NCBI RefSeq assembly: GCF_025380365.1
Contig: NZ_JAOCQF010000001.1
Coordinates: 1,538,245 to 1,602,244 of the forward strand
From: Albidovulum sediminis
GTDB taxonomy: Bacteria > Pseudomonadota > Alphaproteobacteria > Rhodobacterales > Rhodobacteraceae
Direction: 5' to 3'
DNA: 64,000 nucleotides
In this document: positions 53,813 through 62,561 of the stretch, in pieces
Numbering within the stretch: position 1 is the stretch's first letter
Layout of the letters: each line of letters begins with the position of its first letter
Notes under the pieces: model-generated
The model's database searches: none
Told to the model about the DNA's origin: nothing
The model's input: only the letters and a program-made list of their open reading frames with translations
Made by a program: the position numbers and the translations under genes

Positions 53813-55975
53813 ATGAACGACTCACGCCCAGGCGACGCCTTCCGGCCCGGGGACCTGCTGAACAACACCTACCGGATCGAGGCCCTGCTGGGGCGCGGTG
53901 GCACCTCCGAGGTCTACCGCGCCCGCTCCGAGATCTCGGGCCGGGTCGTGGCGCTCAAGGCGCTCCGGTCGGAGTTTTCGCGCAACGAGGACTTCCTGCT
54001 GCTGATGACGCGGGAAGAAGAAATGCGCGACATCCGCCACGATGCGGTGGTGCGCTATTCCGACAACCAGCGCACACCCGAGGGCACGGTCTATCTGGTG
54101 ATGGACTATGTCGACGGGCCGGGGCTTGACCACAAGCTGAAGGAAGGCGGCCTGTCGGCGGAGGATCTTCTGGTCATCGGCGCCCGCGTGGCCGAGGGGC
54201 TTCAGGCCGCCCATTCAAAGAACATCGTCCACCGTGACCTGTCGCCCGACAACATCATCCTGAGGAACGGCAACCCGGCCGAGGCCGTCATCATCGACTT
54301 CGGCATCGCCAAGGACACCAACCCCGGCGCGGCGACGATCGTGGGCAACGAGTTCGCCGGCAAGTATGCCTATGCCGCCCCCGAACAGCTCAGCGGCCGG
54401 ACCGATGCCCGGTCGGACCTCTATTCGCTGGGCGCGCTGCTGCTTGCGGGCTTCCGCGGCCGCCCGCCGAACGCCGGGTCGAACCCGATGGAGGTCCTGC
54501 AGAAGAAGGGCGAGCCGCTGGATACTGAGGGCGTGCCCGAACCGCTCAAGTCGCTGATCGGGAAGCTGTCGCACCCCGATCCGGCGCAGCGGTTCCAGAG
54601 CGCGGCCGAGGTTCTGGCGGCGATCCGCGGCGGGCCGGCGGCGGCCCCTGCGGGGCTGCCCGCGGGACTGGAAGACCGGACGGTCATCATGCCCGGCAAG
54701 GCCGCGGCCGCAAAGCCGGGCGCCGAAGCAACGAAGGCCAAGGCGGCCGGCAAGGCCGAGGCCGCGGCGGGGAAAAGCCGCCTGCCGCTCGTCCTCACGC
54801 TGCTCGTGCTGCTGGCTGGCGGGGGCGGCGCCGGGGCCTACTTCTCCGGCATGTTCGGACCTTCGCTGCCGCTGGCCGAACCCTACACGTTCCGCGTGAC
54901 CAAGGCCGAGGGCGGCGTCCCCGAGGCGGTGGGCTATGCCCCTTCGGAGGCGGTCCAGCGCACGCTGTCGGAAGATATCGCGCGGCTGAGCGGCACGGCG
55001 GAACTCTCGCTTGCCCGCGGAGAGATCGGCGAAGGCTGGGGGGGCGATGTCAGCCTGCTCATGTCGACGCTGGCCACGCTGGACGAATGGTCGCTGTCCG
55101 TCGACGGCATGACCTTCACCGCCACCGGATCGACCGCGGATGCGGCCCGCCAGGACAGCGTGACCGCGCTTCTCGGCACCACGCTTCCGGGCGGGATGAG
55201 CGGGACGGCAGACATCGCGCTGAAGTCGCAGCTTCTGGCCGCCACCGCCTTGCAGCCGATCCTGGACCAGATCGCCGACTGCGGGCCGCTGGTGCAGCAA
55301 TCGGTCCCGTCCGAGGGCTACGCCGAGGCCGACCGGATCGTCGTCGCCGGGCGCCTGGCCGACAACGGATCGCGCATCCGCCTGTTCGACGCCCTGCGCG
55401 CGGTGGCGGGCCCGCGCGAGGTCGTGATCGACGCCGAGATCCTGAACCCCGCGCTCTGCCTGATAGAGACCCGCCTGCCCGCCGCGCCGGCCGGCGGCTT
55501 CGACATTTCCTTCGGCTTCGGTGACAGCGCCGACCCGAACCCGTCGGGGCGCTATTTCGTGGGCGAGAACCCGGTGATCGACGTGGATATCCCCGCCGAG
55601 GTGACGGACGGCTATCTTTATGTCTCCGTCCTCGACGTCTCGGGCAACGTTTTCCACCTGCTGCCGAACCAGACGCGGCCCGACAACTCCGTCGCGGCCT
55701 TGCGGAGTGGCCAGCCGGGCGCGGTTCCGGTGCGTGTCGCCTATGGCCTGACCGAGGCGCAGGGGACATCGAAACTGGCCTTCACCGTCGACGCAAGCTC
55801 GCTCGGCAAGAGCAAGGTGATCGCGCTTTACGCGAAGGCGCCGCTGTTCGCCACGATGCGCGAGATTTCCGAACCCGCCGCCGATTATGCGCAGGCGCTC
55901 GCCGATCTGGTGGCCTCCGGGACGACCACGGTCACCTCGATCGACAGCCGGATCCTGACCACCGCGCAGCCCTGA
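53813..55975 (+). CDS. ppkA: PpkA-like serine/threonine kinase of the T6SS
   Basis: A 720-residue transmembrane kinase. The kinase domain (about 20-275) has the Gly loop GRGGTSEVY, ATP-binding Lys49 (VALKAL), catalytic loop HRDLSPDN (140-147), DFG at 162-164 and APE at 189-191. The juxtamembrane part contains EDRTVIMP around Thr290. One helix lies at about 324-345. The periplasmic part ends in a DUF4384-like domain (NPSGRYFVGENPVIDVDIPA, about 545-640). In other species PpkA activates T6SS through Thr phosphorylation and PppA reverses it. A PP2C gene lies 20 bases away, convergent. Confidence 0.92.
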   Translation: MNDSRPGDAFRPGDLLNNTYRIEALLGRGGTSEVYRARSEISGRVVALKALRSEFSRNEDFLLLMTREEEMRDIRHDAVVRYSDNQRTPEGTVYLVMDYVDGPGLDHKLKEGGLSAEDLLVIGARVAEGLQAAHSKNIVHRDLSPDNIILRNGNPAEAVIIDFGIAKDTNPGAATIVGNEFAGKYAYAAPEQLSGRTDARSDLYSLGALLLAGFRGRPPNAGSNPMEVLQKKGEPLDTEGVPEPLKSLIGKLSHPDPAQRFQSAAEVLAAIRGGPAAAPAGLPAGLEDRTVIMPGKAAAAKPGAEATKAKAAGKAEAAAGKSRLPLVLTLLVLLAGGGGAGAYFSGMFGPSLPLAEPYTFRVTKAEGGVPEAVGYAPSEAVQRTLSEDIARLSGTAELSLARGEIGEGWGGDVSLLMSTLATLDEWSLSVDGMTFTATGSTADAARQDSVTALLGTTLPGGMSGTADIALKSQLLAATALQPILDQIADCGPLVQQSVPSEGYAEADRIVVAGRLADNGSRIRLFDALRAVAGPREVVIDAEILNPALCLIETRLPAAPAGGFDISFGFGDSADPNPSGRYFVGENPVIDVDIPAEVTDGYLYVSVLDVSGNVFHLLPNQTRPDNSVAALRSGQPGAVPVRVAYGLTEAQGTSKLAFTVDASSLGKSKVIALYAKAPLFATMREISEPAADYAQALADLVASGTTTVTSIDSRILTTAQP

Positions 55976-55994
55976 CCCGCCGCGGGCGCCGCGC

Positions 55995-56717
55995 TCAGAC
56001 GGTGTCGACCACGATGATCGAGATGTTGTCTGCCCCGCCCCCGTCGAGCGCGATCTGAAGAAGCGTTTCGGCGACCGTCTCGATCGGGTCGCGCGCAAGG
56101 ACCCGGCGGATCATGTCGGAGGTGGCGTATTTGTTCAGCCCGTCCGAACAGAGCAGGAAACGGTCGCCGGGAAGCACCTCGCCCCGGATCTTGTCCAGCT
56201 CAAGCTCGTCGCCCACGCCTACCGCGCGGGTGATCGCGTTCGACTGCGGATGCGCGTCGGCCTCGTCCCAGGTCATCTGGCCGGACAGGACGAATTCGGC
56301 GACCAGCGAATGATCGGTCGTCAGCACCTCGAGCCGTTCGTCACGCAGGCGGTAAAGCCGGCTGTCCCCGGCCCAGAAGCTCAGGAAATGACCGTTGGCA
56401 AGCATCAGCGTCACCACAGTCGCGCCGATGGTGGTCACGCCGCGCCGGTCAGCCTCTTGCCGGATGATGGCGTGCGCCCGCTGGATCGCGCCGCGCAGTT
56501 CATGCATCTTCTCGCGCGGCTCAAGCCCCGGCGCCAGCATCGCGATGGCCTCGATCACGGCCTGGCTCGCGAAGTCGCCCCCCTCGTGCCCGCCCATGCC
56601 GTCCGCGACCACCCAGATGTCCTGCTCGGGCATGGCGAGGATGGAATCCTCGTTCATCTTGCGCACACGCCCGACATGGGTCGTGGCGCTGTAGCGGACG
56701 TGAAAGCCAGAACTCAT
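55995..56717 (-). CDS. pppA: PP2C-type protein phosphatase of the T6SS (PppA-like)
   Basis: A 240-residue metal-dependent phosphatase. Motifs are RVRKMNEDSIL, WVVADGMGGHEGGDFASQ (metal Asp), GATVVTLMLANG, FWAGDSRLYRL and GADNISIIVV. It is the expected partner of the PpkA-like kinase. The start at 56717 overlaps the tagF stop by ATGA; the alternative upstream extension would run through tagF in another frame. It sits downstream of tssK-tssL-tssM-tagF and probably shares their transcript. Confidence 0.92.
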   Translation of the reverse strand: MSSGFHVRYSATTHVGRVRKMNEDSILAMPEQDIWVVADGMGGHEGGDFASQAVIEAIAMLAPGLEPREKMHELRGAIQRAHAIIRQEADRRGVTTIGATVVTLMLANGHFLSFWAGDSRLYRLRDERLEVLTTDHSLVAEFVLSGQMTWDEADAHPQSNAITRAVGVGDELELDKIRGEVLPGDRFLLCSDGLNKYATSDMIRRVLARDPIETVAETLLQIALDGGGADNISIIVVDTV

Positions 56718-57400
56718 GCGGCCTCCCTTTTCTGCCAGATGGCGGCGTTCGGATCGAACAGCCCGACCGTCGCCGCCTCGTCCGGCATCCCTTCCAGGAT
56801 CATCAGTCGCGTGCCACCCTCGCCCTGCGCGCTCCACACGCTCGGCGCGCGGAAATCGCGGCCCAGACAGCGGGCGGCCAGATGCGGCAGACCGCCCTCG
56901 GGCCCGGCGTCGCTGACCAGCGCACGCCCCGGCGCCATGACCACCTGCCCCGGCGCCGGCGCGGACGGCGCGGCGATCGCGGCCAGCCGTTCGACCAGGC
57001 CCTCGCGCGGCAGGTCGTCCAGCGCCTCAAGCGCGAGCGTTTCGAGCGCGTGAAAGCAGCCCTCCGCCGCGAAATGGGTGGCGACGGGGTCCACCCCCTC
57101 TGTGAGCGTGGCGGCAAGCGTCAGCGGGAACTGCCGGCCCACGCGGTCGACCGAGGGCATCATCACGCCCAGTGCCGCCTCTGCCCCCGCCAGCCCCGGC
57201 GCCAGCGCGAAGCGCCAGATCGGTGCCGTCATGTAGCAGTCCTGCCAGCCCTCCCCCAGCCGGTCGCGCCCGGCCAGGATCCCGCGCTGCAGCCAGTCGT
57301 CCCAGGCCGCGACAAAGCCCGGCGCCATGCCGAAGCGGAAGAAATCCCCCAGCGCGGGGATCTTTCCGAAGGCACCGAAGGCACCGGACGCAGCCGCCAT
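56714..57400 (-). CDS. tagF: T6SS accessory protein TagF
   Basis: A 228-residue protein of the TagF family: N-terminal GAFGKIPALGDFFRFGMAPG and IWRFALAPGLAGAEAALGVM, then VDRVGRQFPLTLAATL. TagF is a post-translational repressor of some T6SS, working with the Thr phosphorylation pathway. The start at 57400 shares one base with the tssM stop (TGATG). An ATG in a longer reading would lie inside tssM in another frame. Confidence 0.9.
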   Translation of the reverse strand: MAAASGAFGAFGKIPALGDFFRFGMAPGFVAAWDDWLQRGILAGRDRLGEGWQDCYMTAPIWRFALAPGLAGAEAALGVMMPSVDRVGRQFPLTLAATLTEGVDPVATHFAAEGCFHALETLALEALDDLPREGLVERLAAIAAPSAPAPGQVVMAPGRALVSDAGPEGGLPHLAARCLGRDFRAPSVWSAQGEGGTRLMILEGMPDEAATVGLFDPNAAIWQKREAA

Positions 57401-60400
57401 CAGAACGACTTCGGGCAGGAGAACTTGGACAGGGCCTTCAGCTTGAACGGGTTGAAGACCGAGCCTGACTGAAGCTGGAAGATGGAGATCCGCCCGCCGA
57501 CGCTGAAGATCACCCGCAGCCGGTCCGCCGCCGGTGTGTCGCGCACGTTCGCCGCGTCCAGAAGCCGGAACCAGGCCCAAGGCCCGTCCATGCCCATCTG
57601 GTTTTCGGCATTCTTCACCTGCGGCTCCAGCGCGACCCGCGCCAGCCCCACCGATCCGGGCCATGTCACCGCCGTCGGCGTCGCGCCGCGGTGGTTGAAG
57701 ACGATGTCGGTCCCGTCGATGGTCAGCGTCACCTGCTTGGACTTTTCGTCCAGCGCCTCGGGCGTGACCTGGAAGCTGATCGCAGGCACCGGTCCGGCGG
57801 CGAAGAAGGCGTCGCGAATCTCGGCCGCGTACTGGAACTGCTCCAGCACGCTGGCCGAAATGCCCAGATCGGTATCGCCCACCTTCTTCCACTGCCAGGG
57901 CCTGACCGACATGTCGACATGCGGCAGCAGGTTCTCGTTGAAGAAGGCGTCGATCTGTCCGCCCGGCCCGAAGAGCTTGGAGAAGTCCGCGATGGCGATG
58001 TCGGCCGCGGCGCCGCGCGCGAACGGATAGCGGTCGGTCGTGGCCTGTTCGCAGAACGGCAGGACCGCGGCCTGCCAGCGCGCGTTGATCGCCGCCCGCG
58101 TGCCGTCGACGGTGATGCCCGACGACCCCGTGGCGATCTGCGTGGCCCAACGCTGCATCGGCCCCGGCAGGCGCGCCGCGGCCTGCGTGAACTGCTGAAG
58201 CGCAGTCGGTTCCCCGGCGATGCCGGGTGTCGCGAGCCCGCCCGAGAACGACATCTTGTTCAGCTCCTGGTAGACGAGCGTCAGCGTCTGCATCAGGTCA
58301 TCGAGTTGCGAGGGTTTGCCCTCGGCCCGCGCCACCAGGTCGTTCAGCCAGGCGAAGCGGTCGACCACATACTGCCCCGGCTCCTTCGGCGGTTCGGCAT
58401 TGGTTCCGTTCACGAGGCTCGAACTGGCCAGCGCGTTGACGAAGACCTGCGCCTGCACGCTCAGGTTCGACTGGATCTCCATCGCCCCGACACTCGACAC
58501 GCCCTCGCTCAGCCCCGTCGCATCCGCCAGGCCGCGCTTTTCCGTCAAGCGGGTTTCGGCCGCGATCGCGGTCAGCACGTTGGCAATGGGCGAGGTCGGG
58601 CCGGAAAGCACGTTCGTCACCTCGACCGCATGGCTCAGCGACTGCATCGGGATGATGTCGAGGTCCGACAGGATCCCGTCATAGCGTTCGATGAAGTCGT
58701 TGTAGTAGAGGTCCAGCACGTCGCGGCTGATCGACACCAATGCGGCCTCGCTTTGCGCCGCCTCGGCGGTCGGCCCGAGGACCCAGCTTTCGTTCTGGAT
58801 CCGCTGCGCCACGCCCAGCGCCTCGGCGAGGAAGACGTTGTTGAAGCCGTTGTAGGTGAAGATGCCCTCGACCCCATCGGTCAGGGGCTTGCCGGAGTTG
58901 CGCTGCATCACCCGGCCGATGGCCGGCCCGCCGACGTCGGACAGGCGCCATGCGGGCAGCGCCTTCGCCGCCGGGCTGGAGATGATGCCGTTGTAGACAC
59001 GCTGGGCAATCGACATTTCGGTCAGGATGCCCCGCACCTGGTCGATCAGCGGCCCGTTCAGCGGGATCTGCTGCATCGGCTGGGACAGCATCGCCTGAAG
59101 GTGCGATTCCAGATCGGCCCGCAGCCCGTCGCGTTCCGGGCCCTTGTAGTAGGCACCCCAGACCGCCCGCATCCACTCCTTGACCAGATCCGGGCTGAGG
59201 TGGTCCCCCTGGCCCAGCATCAGATAGATCTTCAGCGACTCGTAGAGGAAGTCGGGGTTGTTCATGTTGGCCTGCATCTGCTCCTCAAGGCTCAGAAGCA
59301 GGCGCGGCAGGAAGTGGGTGTTGAGCGCGGAGCGATAGGTCTGCTGCGCCTGCGTCCCGATCACCTCGCCCTGGTAAAGACCCCAGGTCAGCCGCCCCTC
59401 CGGCTCCGGATCGCCCAGCGCGGGATTGCCGGGCATGTCGCGCAGGACGTTCAGCGCGGGCACGACCGAGGGCAGGTCGGTGTCGCCGATGGGGCTTCCG
59501 GGGATGGTCTGGGACATCTGCTGGAACGTGTCCGCCAGCGTCGAGGCGTCGGCGATCATGTCGCGGTTGCCAAGGAAGCTGCGCGTCCAGAGCCCGAAGG
59601 CCGCTATGGTCAGAAGCGTCATCGCGGTGATGGCGATGCGCTTGGTCCAGCGATAGCGCCGTTCGACCTTGTCGTCGGCCGACACAAGCCCCGCCTCGCG
59701 GAAGATCACGTTGTCGAAAAGACGGGTCAGGAAGAAGGACCGCCCCGTACCGCGGCCCGAGCCGATGGCCTGGCGCCCGATCCCGAAGGTTCGCGCCATG
59801 TTCATCATCAGCCGGTCGATCGGCGTGCCTTCCTGCGTGCCCGAGGCGAAATAGACCCCGCGCAGCATGTGGCGCTGTTCGAACCGGTTGTCCTGGAAGA
59901 CCTGCGCGAGGAAGTCGCGCGCCACCTGCCGGACCGAGGCCACCTGGCCAGGGAAGGCCGCGATCAGACTGCGGCGCTGGTGGTCCGTCTCGGCCTGGAG
60001 CTTTTCGAGCGACTGCGCGTTCAGCCGTTGCAGCAGCAGCGAGAACTCCTGGTCGAAGTTGGCGATGGGCGACACCTCGCCCTTCGACTTCTCAAGCGGG
60101 AAGGTGAAGCCCCAGACCTGTTCGCGATCCTCCTTGCCGAGCGTGTCGTAGAACTCGGTAAAGCCCGCGATCAGGTCGGCCTTGGTGAAGAGCACGTAGA
60201 CGGGGAAGCGCACCCCCAGCTTCTCGCGCAGCTCGTGCAGGCGGCGGCGCACGGCGTTGGCGTGGCCCTTCTGGGTCGTCTCGTCCTGCATCGACAGGTC
60301 GGAAAGCGAGATGGCGATGATCGCGCCGTTGATCGGCTGGCGCTTGCGGTGCTTCTTGAGAAGCGACAGGAACCCCAGCCAGGCGCCGCTGTCGGCCTCC

Positions 60401-60972
60401 GCATCGCTTTCCTGCGTGGTGTAGCGGCCGGCGGTGTCGATCATCACCGCGTTGTCGGTGAACCACCAGTCGCAGTTGCGGGTGCCGCCGACGCCGCCGA
60501 TGGCCGACTTGCCCATCGCCTCGGCCAGCGGGAACTGCAGGCCGGAATTGACGATCGCGGTGGTCTTGCCCGCGCCGGGCGGGCCGATCATGACGTACCA
60601 GGGCAATTCGTACAGGTGCCGGCGCCCCAGCTTGGACTTGCGCAGGGCGCCCAGCGCCTCTTTCATCTTGTCGCGCAGTTCGGTCAGTTCCTGCGCGGTC
60701 ATGTCGGGCGCCGCCTCGACCGCGGTCAGGTCCTCTTCCATCTTGCGGTTGCGGCGGCGCCGGATGACCCAGCGCAGCAGCATGATCAGGAAAGCCAGCG
60801 CCACGACGATGGCGATGGCGACGACCCGCGCCGTGACCGTGTCGAGCGGGCGCCATTCCCCCCAGTGGAACAGCGGGCCGAAGTACCACAGACATGCCCC
60901 GATGATCAGCGCGAGCAGCAGGATCACGAAGTTCAGCGTGCCGAGGATGTGGCGTATTCTGCGAAAGATCAT
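57400..60972 (-). CDS. tssM: T6SS membrane protein TssM (IcmF)
   Basis: A 1190-residue inner-membrane protein of the T6SS membrane complex. Two helices at about 13-33 and 47-69, then the cytoplasmic NTPase-like domain with Walker A GPPGAGKTT (130-138) and VMIDTAGRYT. A third helix lies near 445-465 (AITAMTLLTIAAFGLW), followed by a large periplasmic domain ending in the C-terminal IcmF region. Length matches the family. Its ATG overlaps the tssL stop (TAATG). Walker A is complete, so nucleotide binding is likely preserved. Confidence 0.95.
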   Translation of the reverse strand: MIFRRIRHILGTLNFVILLLALIIGACLWYFGPLFHWGEWRPLDTVTARVVAIAIVVALAFLIMLLRWVIRRRRNRKMEEDLTAVEAAPDMTAQELTELRDKMKEALGALRKSKLGRRHLYELPWYVMIGPPGAGKTTAIVNSGLQFPLAEAMGKSAIGGVGGTRNCDWWFTDNAVMIDTAGRYTTQESDAEADSGAWLGFLSLLKKHRKRQPINGAIIAISLSDLSMQDETTQKGHANAVRRRLHELREKLGVRFPVYVLFTKADLIAGFTEFYDTLGKEDREQVWGFTFPLEKSKGEVSPIANFDQEFSLLLQRLNAQSLEKLQAETDHQRRSLIAAFPGQVASVRQVARDFLAQVFQDNRFEQRHMLRGVYFASGTQEGTPIDRLMMNMARTFGIGRQAIGSGRGTGRSFFLTRLFDNVIFREAGLVSADDKVERRYRWTKRIAITAMTLLTIAAFGLWTRSFLGNRDMIADASTLADTFQQMSQTIPGSPIGDTDLPSVVPALNVLRDMPGNPALGDPEPEGRLTWGLYQGEVIGTQAQQTYRSALNTHFLPRLLLSLEEQMQANMNNPDFLYESLKIYLMLGQGDHLSPDLVKEWMRAVWGAYYKGPERDGLRADLESHLQAMLSQPMQQIPLNGPLIDQVRGILTEMSIAQRVYNGIISSPAAKALPAWRLSDVGGPAIGRVMQRNSGKPLTDGVEGIFTYNGFNNVFLAEALGVAQRIQNESWVLGPTAEAAQSEAALVSISRDVLDLYYNDFIERYDGILSDLDIIPMQSLSHAVEVTNVLSGPTSPIANVLTAIAAETRLTEKRGLADATGLSEGVSSVGAMEIQSNLSVQAQVFVNALASSSLVNGTNAEPPKEPGQYVVDRFAWLNDLVARAEGKPSQLDDLMQTLTLVYQELNKMSFSGGLATPGIAGEPTALQQFTQAAARLPGPMQRWATQIATGSSGITVDGTRAAINARWQAAVLPFCEQATTDRYPFARGAAADIAIADFSKLFGPGGQIDAFFNENLLPHVDMSVRPWQWKKVGDTDLGISASVLEQFQYAAEIRDAFFAAGPVPAISFQVTPEALDEKSKQVTLTIDGTDIVFNHRGATPTAVTWPGSVGLARVALEPQVKNAENQMGMDGPWAWFRLLDAANVRDTPAADRLRVIFSVGGRISIFQLQSGSVFNPFKLKALSKFSCPKSF

Positions 60973-62543
60973 TATCCGTCAGCCTTCACCAGCAGGACCT
61001 CGATGCGGCGGTTCTTGGCCCGCCCCTCTTTGGTGTCGTTGGATTCGATGGGTTCCTTGTCCGCCCGGCCCTCGGCCGTCATCCGCGCCGTGTCAGTCAG
61101 GCTTTGGGCCATGACTTTCATCACGCTTTCGGCGCGGGCCAGCGACAGGTGCATGTTCGACGGGAACCGGGAGGACTTGATCGGCACGTTGTCCGAATGG
61201 CCGACGACGATGATCGGCCCCTTGGAATCGTTCAGCGCCTCGGCCACGCGTTGCAGCTTGACCAGGAATTCTTCCTTCACCTGGTCGGAGCCCGAGCCGA
61301 ACATGCCCGCGCCCGCGATGCGCACGGTCACCACGTTGCCCTTCTCGATCACCGTCACCAGCCCTTCCTCGATCTCGGGCTTGAGGAATTCCGCCACCTT
61401 GACGGATTCGCTCTCGGGCGCAGGCGGTGGGGGCGGCGGCGGCGGCGCGCGGCGCAGCAGTTCGGGCACGACTGAGGATTCGAGCGCCGACAACTGGCCA
61501 ATCAGCCGCTCGGAACGCACGCCGAGCGCGTAGGACAGCCCGGCATAGCCAAGCCCCATGATTACCGTGGCGACGCCCGCCGCGATCCAGACCGCCTTCC
61601 AGGCGGACAGCGGCTTGTGCGGCATGTCGAGCCCCGCCCAGTGGGGCGAGAGGTCGCGTTCCACCGGGCCACGCTGGCCGCGGATGATCCGGGCCAGGCC
61701 GTTGCGGATCTGCAGGTGCTTGTCGGTGCCGCCCTGTTCGACGCGCAACCGCCCCTCGAAGCCCAGCGACAGGCACATGTAGAGGAATTCGAGCATGTCG
61801 ATGTTCGGACCCGGCGCCTGTTCCAGCCGCGCCAGCAGGTCGTAGAAGCGGTCGCCGCCCACCGTTTCGCGGTGGAAGGTGGCGACCATCGACTGCACCG
61901 CCCAGGACGACTGCCCGCCCCAGGGCGTGTTCAGCACCACGTCGTCGAGTGTGGCGCAAAGCGCGTAGCGCGCGACCTTGACCGTCTGCGCCTCGATCCC
62001 GGCCTGAAGCGCGCGGTTCTCGAAGGCGCGCACCTCGGCGATCACGCTCTGGCGCAGCTTGTCGGCGTCCATGTGCTGGGCGCGGTTGCGGATGCGCCCG
62101 ATCAGCGAAAACAACGTCGCGGCGCAGGCGTTGAGCGTGTTGAGCCCGGTCATCGACAGGGCCATCGCCGCCTCTCCGTCCGCGTCGGGACGCGGGCCGG
62201 GTGCAGCGGCGGGCTGTGCATGCTGGGGCACGCCGTAGGACATCGGATCGGCCATCGCGTCCTGCCCAGGTGCCGCGGCCTGCGGGGGCTGCGGCTGGCC
62301 CGGATAGGCGCCCTGCGGGGGATAGCCAGGTTGCGGCGGATAGCCCGGCGCAGGGGGGTAGCCGGCCTGTGGCGGGTAGCCGGGCGGGGGGGGATAGCCC
62401 GGCTGCGGCGGATAGCCCGGTTGCGGCGGATAGCCCGGCGGTGTCGGTGCGGCACCGCCCGCCGGCCGGCGGCCGCCGGGGTTCGGCCGGATCACCGTCC
62501 GTTCGTTGTCGTTGGGTTCGGCAAAGGGATCCTTGTTCGACAT
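60972..62543 (-). CDS. tssL: T6SS protein TssL with N-terminal Pro-rich tail and C-terminal OmpA domain
   Basis: A 523-residue evolved TssL. Residues 1-110 are a disordered tail. It contains ERTVIRP with Thr16 (14-19), then eight hexad repeats of the PGYPPQ type (36-83). The DotU domain occupies about 130-310 and the membrane helix about 318-341. A poly-Pro stretch (368-376) precedes an OmpA peptidoglycan-binding domain (about 395-520) with VVGHSDNVPI and NRRIEVLLV. TssL, TssM and TssJ make the trans-envelope complex. The stop overlaps tssM start. Confidence 0.95.
   Translation of the reverse strand: MSNKDPFAEPNDNERTVIRPNPGGRRPAGGAAPTPPGYPPQPGYPPQPGYPPPPGYPPQAGYPPAPGYPPQPGYPPQGAYPGQPQPPQAAAPGQDAMADPMSYGVPQHAQPAAAPGPRPDADGEAAMALSMTGLNTLNACAATLFSLIGRIRNRAQHMDADKLRQSVIAEVRAFENRALQAGIEAQTVKVARYALCATLDDVVLNTPWGGQSSWAVQSMVATFHRETVGGDRFYDLLARLEQAPGPNIDMLEFLYMCLSLGFEGRLRVEQGGTDKHLQIRNGLARIIRGQRGPVERDLSPHWAGLDMPHKPLSAWKAVWIAAGVATVIMGLGYAGLSYALGVRSERLIGQLSALESSVVPELLRRAPPPPPPPPAPESESVKVAEFLKPEIEEGLVTVIEKGNVVTVRIAGAGMFGSGSDQVKEEFLVKLQRVAEALNDSKGPIIVVGHSDNVPIKSSRFPSNMHLSLARAESVMKVMAQSLTDTARMTAEGRADKEPIESNDTKEGRAKNRRIEVLLVKADG
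62295..62438 (-). repeat. Tandem 18-base coding repeats in tssL (PGYPPQ hexads)
   Basis: Eight imperfect 18-base units encode residues 36-83 of TssL, with consensus PGYPPQ and changes at units 3-5 and 8. Such repeats change length easily by slippage. The region is low-complexity and the tail is likely unstructured. Confidence 0.8.
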
Positions 62544-62561
62544 CTCGCGTCCTTCCCGTCC

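Noticed and set aside
57691-61533. Long plus-strand open reading frame of about 1280 codons
   Set aside because: Antisense to tssM and tssL, which carry unmistakable motifs and the correct lengths.
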